Positions 10,003-20,276 of a stretch of 64,000 nt of DNA are shown here, in pieces (position 1 is the stretch's first letter; each line of letters opens with the position of its first letter). Made by a program: the position numbers and the translations under genes. This DNA is from Berberis thunbergii (Eukaryota > Streptophyta > Magnoliopsida > Ranunculales > Berberidaceae). The notes under the pieces were generated by a model. It saw only the letters and a list, made by a program, of their open reading frames with translations, was not told the DNA's origin and ran no database searches. The DNA lies in the NCBI GenBank assembly GCA_003290165.1, contig QNQO01000511.1, forward strand, positions 124,001 to 188,000. Direction: 5' to 3'.

Positions 10003-10236
10003 TGTGAGACCCTTGTGTGGGCGGACTTGAGGGGGAGGGTGAGGGTGAGGGTTGGAGCCCAATAGGCCCAACAGGCCCGTGGATCCCAAGAGGAGTTGGG
10101 CGAGCTACCAAGGGGAAACATAGTCCCACATCGCCTGGGTAGGGGAGGTTGATGATCTTTATATGTGAAGGGTTATCTCCCCATTGTACAGAGGCCTTTT
10201 AAAGCCGTGAGGGCCGGATGGTAGCCCAAAGCGGAC
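10003..10236 (+). repeat. TRIM LTR copy 3, truncated at the inverted-repeat junction
   Basis: Starts TGTGAGACCC and runs 234 bp to AAAGCGGAC, where it meets the inverted long LTR. The last 34 bp of the LTR are missing. The G-rich motif is at 10031-10051. The join has short shared sequence (aGTATC in the intact LTR, TTATCC across the junction). Confidence 0.85.
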
Positions 10237-13200
10237 ATTATCCGTTTCCCCCAAAACTCGGGACGTGAGAATTCAATAATAACAGAAACAAATAGCAGCA
10301 ACACTAAACAACGAAAACGAATAAAAAGTCTAACCCGGAGAAGACTGACATGGCTAGCTCACTAGCGGAACTCCAATAATGCAGCTCAAAATCTCTAAAC
10401 CTGAAAGACTACTCGGCTACATTCCAAAAGGAATGTACCCAAGAAGCAAAAGCTCACTCGGGTCAGCAATAAAGCCGGTGTGAGAAATCTTCATCCCAAA
10501 AGTTAATAAATACGCACATGATAATATTAAAATAAACCAAACAATTAATAACCACACCATCAGGTAGTTCCTCAATGAGGCAATGGTGTGATCATCCTAA
10601 TAAATAAATATGCATTATTTATTACCAATAAATAAAATTTAGGAGTTATCAACCTTCATAAATGCAACAACAATACAATTCATAATCATATTAGGCTACC
10701 ATTGAAATATTAAACAAACACATTTTTCTTTCTACCTTTAGGAAGACATGTAGTTCTCATTCAAGGTTCGAATGAGCTGTTAGTTTCTTCCCTCAAGGCT
10801 AACCTAGTATAAACTAAAATAATCTATACACAATTTCATGGCATGCTCAATTCAATGGTTTAATTTAATTATTTATTTTGTTTTCTAATTCTTGGCTTCT
10901 TTTTCCACAATCGCACTCTCCTCCTGTGCCGAACACACCTCACCCCAGTGTGTCTCCCTTGCCTTCGAAACCACTCGGAGCGTACATGTTCCAAGTGGGG
11001 TGCCACCTAAAGGAACATGTCATCTCACCCGAAGTTCGATCCATGGCAAGCATTCTTCCTAAATCTACACGTACAACCGAACACACATGGAACGGTGCAC
11101 CGATATGCAAGCAAGTCTGCATACCCATAATAATATCACACGTATACAAGCAAGTCTGTATACAAAATTTTCATTTCTTTTCACATTTTTTTTTCTCTGG
11201 AGTTGTGGAAAAAGAACATTTACCAAAGATTTTATTTGAGTCATTATTTTTTTCCAAATCAATTAACGTCACATCACATTCCCTTTACAAGAACCATATA
11301 TACATAAAGCATTACCAAGGTGATATTCACAACATGACAAAATCTATTTTGCCATCTCCTTCAAAAAAAGAATGAAAAACAAGTGTGTCGCAAGCACAAA
11401 CATTCTTTTAACATAGTCACATACGCGTGACAAGAAAACAAGTTCCATTACTGGCTATACCTGACTATCCTTATGGAAATCCACCTTTTCTTTTGAAAAC
11501 CACCTATCATGACCACATCTATTGATTAGACAGTGACAATCAATATAGAACATACACTGTCAACATACATATCCATACCCATACCCATACCCATTTACTG
11601 TATGACCTAGAAAACCCCGAATGCCTTGACAATTGCCTAAAGTCAATGTGAACTACAAGGGGTATCCATTCATTCACTCCAATCAATTAATTAAAGTAAT
11701 CAAACCCCATCACCTTAATCTACCAAGTTAAGGGCAAAATCAGGAAGAAAGAAAAATGAGGGTTTAATCAAAGTATATTAAACACATAACACATAACTAT
11801 CAAAACCATCTCATAAAACAAACTGAAAGGGGTAAAAGAGAGCTCACATCCATGAAAATAAAAACCCCGTCATCAAATCCTAAAAATACCTAATTCAGTC
11901 AAGAAACAAGGATTTCAAGATACATGGAATAAGAAAACTCGCAGTAAAAGAGAAGGAATGAAGAAAACTCACAGAAAAAGAGAGAATGAGATAACACACT
12001 CACATCCAACTGTATGATCAATGTTTCATCCAAAGTGCAGGAACCCTAATCGAGTGAAAGGGAAAGCACATAAAAACACCCGAACCACCTTACTAGAATC
12101 TCGGCAACTTGAACAAACAAATAACCTAGTGGCTCACACACCTCTTTCCATTGGGAAGCTTGAGCTTCTTACAGTTTTCTTTGTTCACCAGTAATGGGTT
12201 TTCATTAGATGACATATAAACATGCTAACAATGGTAGCATTGTTTACTCAATTAGCAAAAGTCATACCAAATCTAAAGACTAAGAAATGAATAAATGATC
12301 GAATCCAACAACCTTGACAACATCAAGTTTGATTTCCACGCAATACCATAATAAACACTGGAGGTCAACAAAGAACCTAATCAAGAATTTTATGACATAA
12401 GAAAACCCAAAATGAATGGAATCAAAAATCAATACAAAATTATATGAAAGAGGATGAAAATAAACTCACTGGATCTTCCCCGCCAAATGCCTTCTTCCAA
12501 TGTAATACAGAATCCTCTCTGAATGAAATCAGTCTGCTTCGGCCTCGAAAGCTTCGTTCTTCTCGATAAACCCCAATGTAGAATGATCACCATGGACTGC
12601 CCTTGAAAATTCATTAACTGTAACTTTACATCTCTATTCACACTGAACCCGAAAGGAGTAAACTTTACAACCTCTTACCCCCAATAACTCCTTATACATT
12701 TCAAGTGCTTTTCCCATGTTAGCATTTTTGCTATATCCATCAATCAAAGCATTGTAAGTGTAAATATTGGGATTCACCTGACATCCCTTCATCCTTCTAA
12801 ACAACCCCTCGGCTTCATCAATCTTACTCTCCTTGCATAAACCATGTATGAGTGTGGTGTAAGTCACAACTGTTGGCTCAATATTCTTCCCAATCAGTTC
12901 ATCAAACAAGCAACTTGCTTTTCGAATGTCACCTTGATTACAACAAGCATTGATCAGAGTAGTATAAGTAACTACATTCGCAGTAACCCCACAAGATAAC
13001 ATGTCCTACCTCCAACATTATCAACAAACGAATGAAAGGAATTAGACATAGCAATGGTTCTACATTCAGACCACTGCAATCGCTGACCTCCACGACGAAA
13101 CCGCCTCCTAACATAAACAAATCGAAAATCTCTCACCTTAACTAGATCTGAAATTGGAGAATCAGTGATGAGAAGCTCTTTCGATTGGTGGATCTGACGA

Positions 13201-13655
13201 GTCTCCTACTCTCCACAAAGTTGGTGAATCTCATCTTTATCTCCTCTCACTGCTCGGCCCTTTCTCCCACCATTGAAGAGCAGAATAGAGAGAGAGCGGC
13301 GAAGAAGAAGATGGAAGGTTGTCTGGCAGCCTCTTTCCGCCTCTCTTCCTCCAATTGAACCCTCTGTTTTTCCTCCTCTCTGGCAACCTTTTAGCCATCG
13401 AAAAAAAAGAAGAGAGAATGAAGGAGAAAAGAAAAGAGAGAAAGAAATGAAGAAATAGGGTTACCCTTTATAAGGTGAGTGGCTATTCGCCCCCACCGAA
13501 CTTTCGAATACACCCCCTCTTTCACAAAAATAAAAACCCTACTTATTAGTTTAATAAAAGTCCACAACCAAGCCCAAATACAATTGGGTAACAACCCATC
13601 AACATTAAGGTTTACAAAAGAAATTTTATATTTATTTAATTAGGCGGGTATTACA
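10237..13655 (-). mobile_element. Long LTR of the chromovirus-type element, right (inverted) copy
   Basis: Reverse complement of 5642-9062, lacking the terminal 50 bp of the LTR 3' end. Its outer edge reads ...GGCGGGTATTACA, the complement of TGTAATACCCGCC. Just outside (about 13672-13692) is AATCTCGTCCCGAGATTCGG. Read on the minus strand this is a GAATCTCGGGACGAGATTC-type sequence, which in chromoviruses lies at the end of the internal region just before the 3' LTR. So the right arm behaves as a 3' LTR and the left as a 5' LTR, but in opposite orientation. Confidence 0.75.
12634..13002 (-). pseudogene. P-class PPR gene fragment captured inside the long LTR (right arm)
   Basis: The encoded 122 residues are the same as in the left-arm copy at 6295-6663: about three PPR motifs (VVTYTTLIN, VVTYTTLIHGLCK, IYTYNALIDGYSK). 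It has no independent start or organelle-targeting region. Confidence 0.8.
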
Positions 13656-14124
13656 ATATATACAACTCAAAAGAATCTCGTCCCGAGATTCGGTAGAAGA
13701 AGGTAAGTAGGAAATAAATTTTTAAATAAACAAACTACACATCACATGGACAAACAAATAGCTCATACGTATGCTCATAACTTAATGAAGACAATCACAT
13801 AAAAATATAAATATTTTCAGTAAGTAGAAAAATTACGAGGTGCTACAAGCTGACTACCATGCAGACATACTGGGTTCATTTATGCACTCATCAACCCCTC
13901 CACAAAATTATCTGTAAAGACTAGGAAAGTATTACCATAATAAATCACAAAAGCAAAATGTAACATCCTAAGAAACATAACCCAACTTCATTCAAACAAA
14001 ATAAACTAGCCATGTTCGCACACAATGTACATATTTACTAACCAAAAATCATCTAATTAAACAAATAGAAACCAATTGAATAGAAGGAATAAATAAAGAC
14101 ATCGAGCTTAAGAAGAGTTTATCT
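13656..14124. other. Remnant of chromovirus internal 3' end, then unassigned AT-rich DNA
   Basis: The first ~45 bp hold the GAATCTCG/CGAGATTC palindrome expected at the 3' end of a chromovirus internal region. The usual purine tract next to the LTR is not preserved (TTTTGAGTTGTATAT on the minus strand). The remaining ~420 bp, up to the copia LTR, show no recognisable gene or repeat. Confidence 0.5.
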
Positions 14125-14352
14125 TGAAAGAACTTTATGAACTAAACTGGATCTCTGTGTTTATCAATCTTATCACAGAGTATCCTCTTCTCTATTTATA
14201 ACAATGTATGAGATTACAAATGATTCAAAGAGATACATTACACTTGACACTAACAGACTTCAAACAGATTACAACTCATGACAGTTCATGCTAACCATCT
14301 AACAACAATACAAACTAACCATCTAACAAACTATTTTGTATCTATTCTATCA
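14125..14352 (-). repeat. Copia 3' LTR (228 bp)
   Basis: TGAAAGAACTTT...TTCTATCA on the plus strand. It differs from the other LTR at four positions that I can count (ctGg/ctAg, tatCc/tatAa-type, and two near 14234-14239), about 1.8%. A purine tract adjoins it at 14353-14363. Confidence 0.95.
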
Positions 14353-16238
14353 TCCCCCCTCAAGGGCAAGGGAGCAAAACCAAGATGAGATTTGAGGTAG
14401 GTGAACCTTGCACTTGGAAGATGCTTGGTTAGAAGATCCGCAGGTTGCTCAGTGGTAGGAATATATTTGAGAAGCAAAGTACCTTGGAGAACATGATCAC
14501 GAATAAAATGAAGATCAATCTCAATATGTTTAGTGCGTGCATGAAAGACAGGATTCTTGGCAAGATGGTAGGCACTGACGTTGTCATACCACAGAATTGG
14601 AGTACCAAAAAGAGGAAGACAAAGTTCATTTAACAAAGCTTGGATCCAAATGACTTCAGAAGTGGCAATAGCAAGGTCGCGATATTCATATTCAGCACTG
14701 CTTCTGGAGACAACACGTTGCTTGGTGGCTGACCAGGAAATGAGAGTACCACCTAAGTATACCAAGTAACCACTAGAACTGCGTCTGTCATTAGGATTGG
14801 CTCCCCAATCAGCATCAGAGAAGGCTTCAAGAGCAAGGTCGCGTGTAGGATGAATGAGTAAACCATCATTAGAAGAACATTTTAGGTAGCGGAGAATACG
14901 TTTGACAGTCAACCAGTGAGACGTAGTGGGTGCTTGCATAAATTGGCAGGCCTTATTGACAGCAAAAGCAATGTCTGGCCTTGTCATGGTGACATATTGG
15001 AGAGCGCCAACAATGTTGCGATAGGTGGTAGCATTCATGAGAGGAGTGCCATCAAGCTGTGATAAGGACTGTCCAACAGCACCAGGAGTAGGAGAGGACT
15101 TGCAATCTACCATAGCAGCACGTTGAAGAAGGTCAGAGATATACTTAGTTTGGCTGAGATGAAGAGGACCATGACATCGATGAACTTCAATACCCAAGAA
15201 GTAGGACAAGGGCCCCAAGTCACGAAGAGCAAAAACCGAATTAAGTTGAGTGATAAGAGAAGAAATGAGGCTGGAAGAGCTGCTAGTAACAATAATATCA
15301 TCCACATAGACCAATAGTATAAGAATGGAATGCTTATTCACCTTGAGAAACATAAAACTATCAGTCCGAGAAGCAAAGAATCCCCATCTCAGAAGTGCAC
15401 AACTCAGCTTAGAAAACCAAGCATGAGGAGACTATTTCAGTCCATATAAAGACTTGTGTAACTGGCAAACTTTGGATGGATACTTGGCATCAGTAAATCC
15501 TGGAGGTTGAGTCATAAAAACTTGTTCTTCAAGATCCCCATTTAAGAATGCATTATGAACATCAAGTTGACGTATGTTCCAATGAAAACTGACTGCAATA
15601 GTAAGGATAATGCGAATGGTGGCAGGCTTAACCACTGGACTAAACATTTCAAAATAATCTAATCCATGAGTTTGATTAAAACCTTTAGCAACAAGGCGGC
15701 CTTTATACCTGTCAATACTGCCATCAGGTTTGAACTTGAGCCAAAAAACCCATTTACAACCAATGATGTTGCCATGAGTAGGAGGATCAACCAAAGTCCA
15801 AGTGGCATTCCTATGTAATGCAGCTATCTCTTGTTCCATAGCATGAACCCAGTAAGGATCCTTAAGAGCTTGGCGAAGAGTGGTGGGTTCAGAAGTCTTG
15901 ACCACAGAAAAGTCTAACATATGTTTCTTCTTAGAGATGCCAGTCATGGACCGAGTGATCATGCGTGGAGCATCAGATGATGGAATGAGAGTAGGAGCAG
16001 GAGGAATAGGTGTAGAGGCAGATGTAATAGGTGTAGGAGAAGAAGAGATAGATGTAGATGGAATAGGAGATGAAATAGGAGCAGGAGAAGGAATGAGAGT
16101 AGGCACTACCAGATTTTCATTAGGCACTACATGAGGAGAAGGTATAAAAGAAGAGACTATAGGAGAAGTGGAAGAGGAAACTGATGAAGGCAAAAGAGGC
16201 GAGCAATGCATACGTAGATAGGACTCATCAAAGACCAC
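14353..16238 (-). pseudogene. Copia reverse transcriptase and RNase H region, interrupted by a stop
   Basis: The first part (15432-16238) has a Ser/Pro/Ile-rich linker, then the RT start: [65 protein letters not shown] and [10 protein letters not shown], where a TAG replaces the codon before SP. After a short gap the second part (14331-15353) has the catalytic YVDDIIVT (about 15297-15308), then SYFLGIEV, TRPDIAFAVN and the RNase H segment with SDADW, SSSGY, SAEYEYRDLA, TKHIEIDLHFIRD and PADLLTK. The catalytic residues are present, and the stop alone disables an otherwise good RT. Confidence 0.9.
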
Positions 16239-16239
16239 A

Positions 16240-17725
16240 TTAGGAGAAACATAAACTTGGCCAGAAGTATGATCTAGATTCTAAACTATACCCAAGGAAC
16301 ACACAAGCAACAGATCGAAACTGAAGTTTATGTCTGTTGTATGGACGAATAAAAGGATAGCAAAGACATCCAAAAACATTAAGTGCCCGATAATCAGGTA
16401 GACGACGAAGAAGAACTGGATAAGGAGATTTATTACGAAGCACCTTAGTTGGCATTCGATTGATGAGAAAAACAGCAACTTGAAAAGCATATTGCCAGAA
16501 TTGAAAAGGCATATGTGCATGAGCTAACAGAGCAAGACCAGTTTCAACTACATGTCGATGTCTACATTCCACTCGACCATTCTGGAAAGAGGAGTGTGGA
16601 CAAGAAAATCTATGACGGATACCAGACTCCAATAAGAAAGATTTAAACACTTTGAACTCACCTCCATTATCTGATTGAAGACATTTGATAGAAGTATTGA
16701 ACTGATTCTCAACTTGAATCTTGAACAATTTGAAGACAGCTAGAGCCTGTCCTTTAGACTGAAGTGGGAAGAACCAGATGAAGCGTGAAAAATCATCAAC
16801 AAACAGAAGAAAAACCTTGCACCAGAAGTTGATTTGATAAAAGAAGGACCCCAGATGTCCATATGAACAAGTTCTAAAGGACTAGACGCATGAAAAGATG
16901 ATAAAGAAGTAGGAAATCTATGACTTTTGGCAAGCTGATAGGATGAACAAGTAGATTTAGTAAGTGGAACATTACAAAGATTTAATATCTAATGGACAAC
17001 ATCTTTTGAAAGATGGCCTAGTCTATAATGCCATAATTGTTCAAGATTATCAATACAAGAAGAACTAGAAGTTGTAGATACATCTGATATGCTAGAGCTA
17101 GACACATTGGACATTTTAGACATGTCCAATAAGCTATGACTGGAACTAGTAGACAAGCTGGAACTGGAACTGGAACTGGTAGTTAATGCAGCCTTGGAGA
17201 CAGGAAGAACTGGTAGCTTGTATAGCCCATTTTCAAGACTGCCTCGAGCTAGAACCTTCCTCAAAATTGAATCATTCACAAAAAAATAATTGGACCAGAA
17301 TTCAATGAACACATTGTTATCAGCACAAAATTTAGTAACACTGACCAAATTGGTTGATAAAGAAGGAACATGAAAGACTTGCTTTAGAAGAAAGGGAATG
17401 TGATGAGAAGAAGAGAAAGATAATGACCCGACATTAGCAATAGGAAGAGAATAACCATTATCAACAGTAACTTTGTCTGAACCTGCATATGGAAAAGAAT
17501 TGGTGAGACCAACATGATCATTAGTCAAGTGGTGACTTGCTCCTGAATCCAAGTACCAGCCTTCATTATGAAATGGGTTAGATACTGCTGCTAAGGCTGG
17601 CATAGCCGGTTTAGGATCAACTGAAGAACCAGAATTCAAATGACTTGCTGATTGCTGAAAGTTAACATCAAAGCGATGATAACAAGCCATGGCTATATGA
17701 CCAAATTTGCCACATAACTGGCATT
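16240..17725 (-). pseudogene. Copia zinc knuckle, protease and integrase region, interrupted
   Basis: A CCHC knuckle CQLCGKFGHIAMAC is read just upstream of the protease frame and is separated from the sequence before it by a TAA. Protease follows with WYLDSGASHH (catalytic Asp about 17547), then the GAG-pre-integrase motif LWHYRLGHLS near 17010 and a stop. Integrase core: VHMDIWGP about 16850, QSDNGGEFK about 16665, and an Asn-Gly-...-Glu block with HRHVVETGL near 16560, giving the D,D-E pattern. The frame shifts after VFLGYSLES near 16270. Confidence 0.85.
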
Positions 17726-17919
17726 ATGGTCGATCACTAGATGGTTTATTATAATGACACCTTGTTGGCCATATTGCTGGACATAATACTGACCATTGGA
17801 ATTTCTTGCTCAACCACGTCCTCTGTGAAAATGACTGCCATAACTCCTTCCTCTGGCTCGACCAAATGATTGTTTATTACTAGAATTTGCTACATTTGCT
17901 GAGATAGTTGATATGCTGT

Positions 17920-18584
17920 CTATAGAACTTTGTTGTTCCAATCTGTTTCAAATGATAGTAGCATACTGTGAATAGACTCAAGCGAGATCTGATCATCTTG
18001 GACATTGATGGTTGTGACTACTGGATTATACTCAGTGCCTAGTCCATTTAAGAGGTTCATTATATGATCTTGATCTAAAATTACCTCTCCAATAGCTGCT
18101 AAATTGTCTGCAGCACTCTTGATTTTCATGATATAATCAATCATGGATAGTGAACCATTCTTGGTAGACTACAAATCCAAACGTAACTGCATGATTCTTG
18201 CTAAGAAGAAAAGATCTGTTCTAAAGGCTTCCAGGCTGAGAAAGAGGTAGTATGACCAATGATTTGAGCCATGATTGCTGGTGTAAGTGAGACATAAATC
18301 CAACTGAGTATGGTACGATCTTGTCTTCTCCAAGCAACAAAGGCAGGATTGATAACTCCTGGACTTAGTTCCTTTGTTGGACAAATTGAAATTCCTTCAA
18401 TGAAATCTTCCAAACCATTAGCAAAAATGACATTCTCAATTTGAGACTTCCAAAGTATATAGTTGGATCGATCTAATTTTACTGGTAGAGAATGGTTTAA
18501 GACTTGAAAGGAAGGAGAAGAAGACACATTTGATGTCTGAACATTATTGAGAGAGCCAGAGGAAGACGAGGACTGTGCCGCCAT
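17920..18584 (-). pseudogene. Copia gag, frameshifted
   Basis: It starts MAAQSSSSSGSL at 18584, close to the PBS. It has NYILWKSQIENVI, then WRRQDRTILSWIY, typical of plant copia gag (UBN2-type). The frame shifts near 18201 and resumes as ARIMQLRLDL, with a TAG, then IDYIMKIKSAADNLAAIGE and LNGLGTEYNPVVTTI. It would form the capsid-like particle if intact. Confidence 0.85.
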
Positions 18585-18614
18585 TGATAGAAGAGACTCA
18601 AAGCTCTGATACCA

Positions 18615-18842
18615 TGAAAGAACTTTATGAACTAAACTAGATCTCTGTGTTTATCAATCTTATCACAGAGTATCATCTTCTCTATTTATAACAATGTATG
18701 AGATTACAAATGATTCAAAAAGAGACATTACACTTGACACTAACAGACTTCAAACAGATTACAACTCATGACAGTTCATGCTAACCATCTAACAACAATA
18801 CAAACTAACCATCTAACAAACTATTTTGTATCTATTCTATCA
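18615..18842 (-). repeat. Copia 5' LTR (228 bp)
   Basis: Same ends as the 3' LTR. The initiator-Met PBS (GCTCTGATACCA on the plus strand) adjoins it at 18603-18614. Its outer edge lies about 180 bp from the likely first exon of the downstream plus-strand gene. Confidence 0.95.
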
Positions 18843-19027
18843 TACCTCAACTGCATACAAACTTGGAATTCACAAAAAATTTCTGGTTGTGGTAGGACAA
18901 GTAGAGAAACTTGTAGGTGCACATAACCTTCACTGTAGAAAACGCGATATAAAAAAGCGCTTAAAATAAAGCCATAAGCTTGGCTAAACCTCGCACACAG
19001 GTTTTCATTTGAAGTGAACAAAACCAA

Positions 19028-20276
19028 GAAATTAAATCTGACTCTCTTTCTTCTGTTTGGTTCTAGCTAGGGTTCATCAGAAGCTAATTTCAAGATCAGA
19101 TTTTTCAATCTCACAGGTAAACCCACGTCGATCCCTTCTTCTCAATCTGTCTCTGTTGTTCGGTTTTTTGTTCTCTTTCTTTCGCTATGTGTGTTGGACT
19201 GGCTGTTTATTTATTTACGAGAAAGTTGTTTCGATTCTCTCAGTTTCTCGCCCCAATTATGAATGGGTATTGGTCGTTTCGTCGTTTTATGTCAGTTTGT
19301 GAATTGGGTTCTTTGAATTTTTACCAATTAGGAAGTGAATTTGGAAACCCAAATGAGTTAAAGATTGAAACTTTTGTTGCAGATTGATTTTATTCCCCAG
19401 CCCCTTTTGAGTTATTGTATCTATGTTTGAAAGAGATGCCTTAAGGGAGTTGTTGTTTGACCTGTGCATGTAGAGTGTGTGCAAGTTTGTCAAACTGAGG
19501 TATTCAGTTCGTGTAAACATAAACTATTGGTGGTTGTACATATTTTGGTTGATAAATTAACCTTAAGAGTGCTAATGCGTAATGATCAAGTGTTTGTTTT
19601 GGTGACATGGAATTGTTACATTTGATGAATTTGTTAGATCTCATACCTGTCCAAGACATGATGGTGAGAGGCTGCAATCTGATACTTGCTTTTAAGAAAC
19701 CAAAATCAAGGGTAAAAAAATGAAGTATCACCAATAAAGACATTTTTCATGTTATTGTCTAACCCGCCACCCCCACCAGCCGGTTCTTTCTCTTGAAAGT
19801 GTTTGTCGGGCTGATCCACAAAGACTACAATGTGGATATAGTGATTAGGTGATCAATCTGCAACAATAACACCAGAGGGAAGTTGTTTGAGACTCAGTCA
19901 TATGGGGGTTGCTATGGTCCCATTTGATATAGATGATATCTACATATTTTAAACAGTTTGCATTTCATTGCAATTTGTAAGGATTGCCAGGACAATATGC
20001 TTAAACTTCATTGGTTCCATTAAAAAAGTATGCAATTAGATCCAGATTTACCAGATTTTTTTTAAAATGCCATCAAGGACATATAGGTATATGTCACCCT
20101 AATGCACATCTCAGGTTACTTTATGAACACCATTTGAGTGTTTTTTTTAACACCAATGCTTATTGTCATTTGTTTTACAGAAGAATCTTTTATCATCCAC
20201 TTAAAACCAGTTGTAAGTTGTGCCAATGCATGCTCAGTTATACTGCTTTTAGAAAAAAGCGAGCGGTGAATTGGCT
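19028..20276 (+). promoter_or_regulatory. 5' UTR exon and leader intron of the five-exon gene
   Basis: A CT-rich stretch from about 19028 ends in CAG|GTAAACCC at about 19117, a good donor. The next plausible acceptor close to the ATG is GCTTTTAG at about 20251. No coding potential is seen between them. The copia element ends only ~180 bp upstream. Confidence 0.5.

Larger units (their letters stand above)
9113..10236 (+). mobile_element. Tandem multimer of a TRIM-type mini LTR retrotransposon
   Basis: The order is internal-LTR-internal-LTR-internal-LTR (truncated), with a period of 385-387 bp. Each internal part (9113-9230, 9499-9615, 9884-10002; 117-119 bp) starts with TGGTATCAGAGC (PBS at 9117-9128, 9502-9513, 9887-9898). 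Each ends in a purine tract (TTAAGGGGGGTGGAC or a close variant) directly before an LTR, as a polypurine tract should. There is no coding capacity, which fits TRIM elements (terminal-repeat retrotransposons in miniature). The GC content is much higher than in the flanks, and each internal part has a CACGTG box. No 5S rRNA-like sequence was seen, so this is not Cassandra. Confidence 0.85.
5642..13655. repeat. 8-kb inverted repeat: two ~3.42-kb arms around a 1.17-kb spacer
   Basis: Left arm 5642-9062 and right arm 10237-13655 are reverse complements of each other. Paired coordinates sum to 19297 in the outer part and 19299 in the inner part, so the net length difference is 2 bp. Every open frame in one arm recurs in the other with the same protein. 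The differences I found are single-base changes in homopolymer length: 5 T against 4 A near 6859/12438 and 10 A against 9 T near 8104/11195. The arms are LTR sequence (see separate entries); the spacer is a tandem TRIM array. Outside the arms similarity stops at once. Confidence 0.95.
14125..18842 (-). mobile_element. Ty1/copia retrotransposon, full structure, decayed reading frame
   Basis: 4718 bp between two 228-bp LTRs. On the minus strand the order is 5' LTR (18615-18842), PBS TGGTATCAGAGC (18603-18614, directly abutting the LTR), gag, protease, integrase, reverse transcriptase, RNase H, PPT (TTGAGGGGGGA, 14353-14363) and 3' LTR (14125-14352). IN before RT makes it copia. The short LTRs suggest the Ale/Retrofit lineage, which is inference. 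Flanks are TATCT on the left and TACCT on the right, an imperfect 5-bp target duplication. The frame is broken in gag, before the zinc knuckle, after the GAG-pre-integrase segment, after IN and in RT, so it is not autonomous. Confidence 0.95.

Noticed and set aside
9412..10121. Several 65-97-aa frames in the GC-rich spacer on both strands
   Set aside because: They repeat with the 386-bp TRIM unit and fall across LTR, PBS and PPT; the lack of stops is due to high GC content.
9113..10236. Cassandra-type TRIM
   Set aside because: Cassandra LTRs carry a 5S rRNA-like promoter; I could not find 5S sequence (GGATCCCATCAGAAC-type) in these LTRs.
10878..11375. 165-aa frame in the right inverted arm
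   Set aside because: It is LTR sequence. The frame is longer than its left-arm counterpart only because of a one-base homopolymer difference, and no domain is visible.
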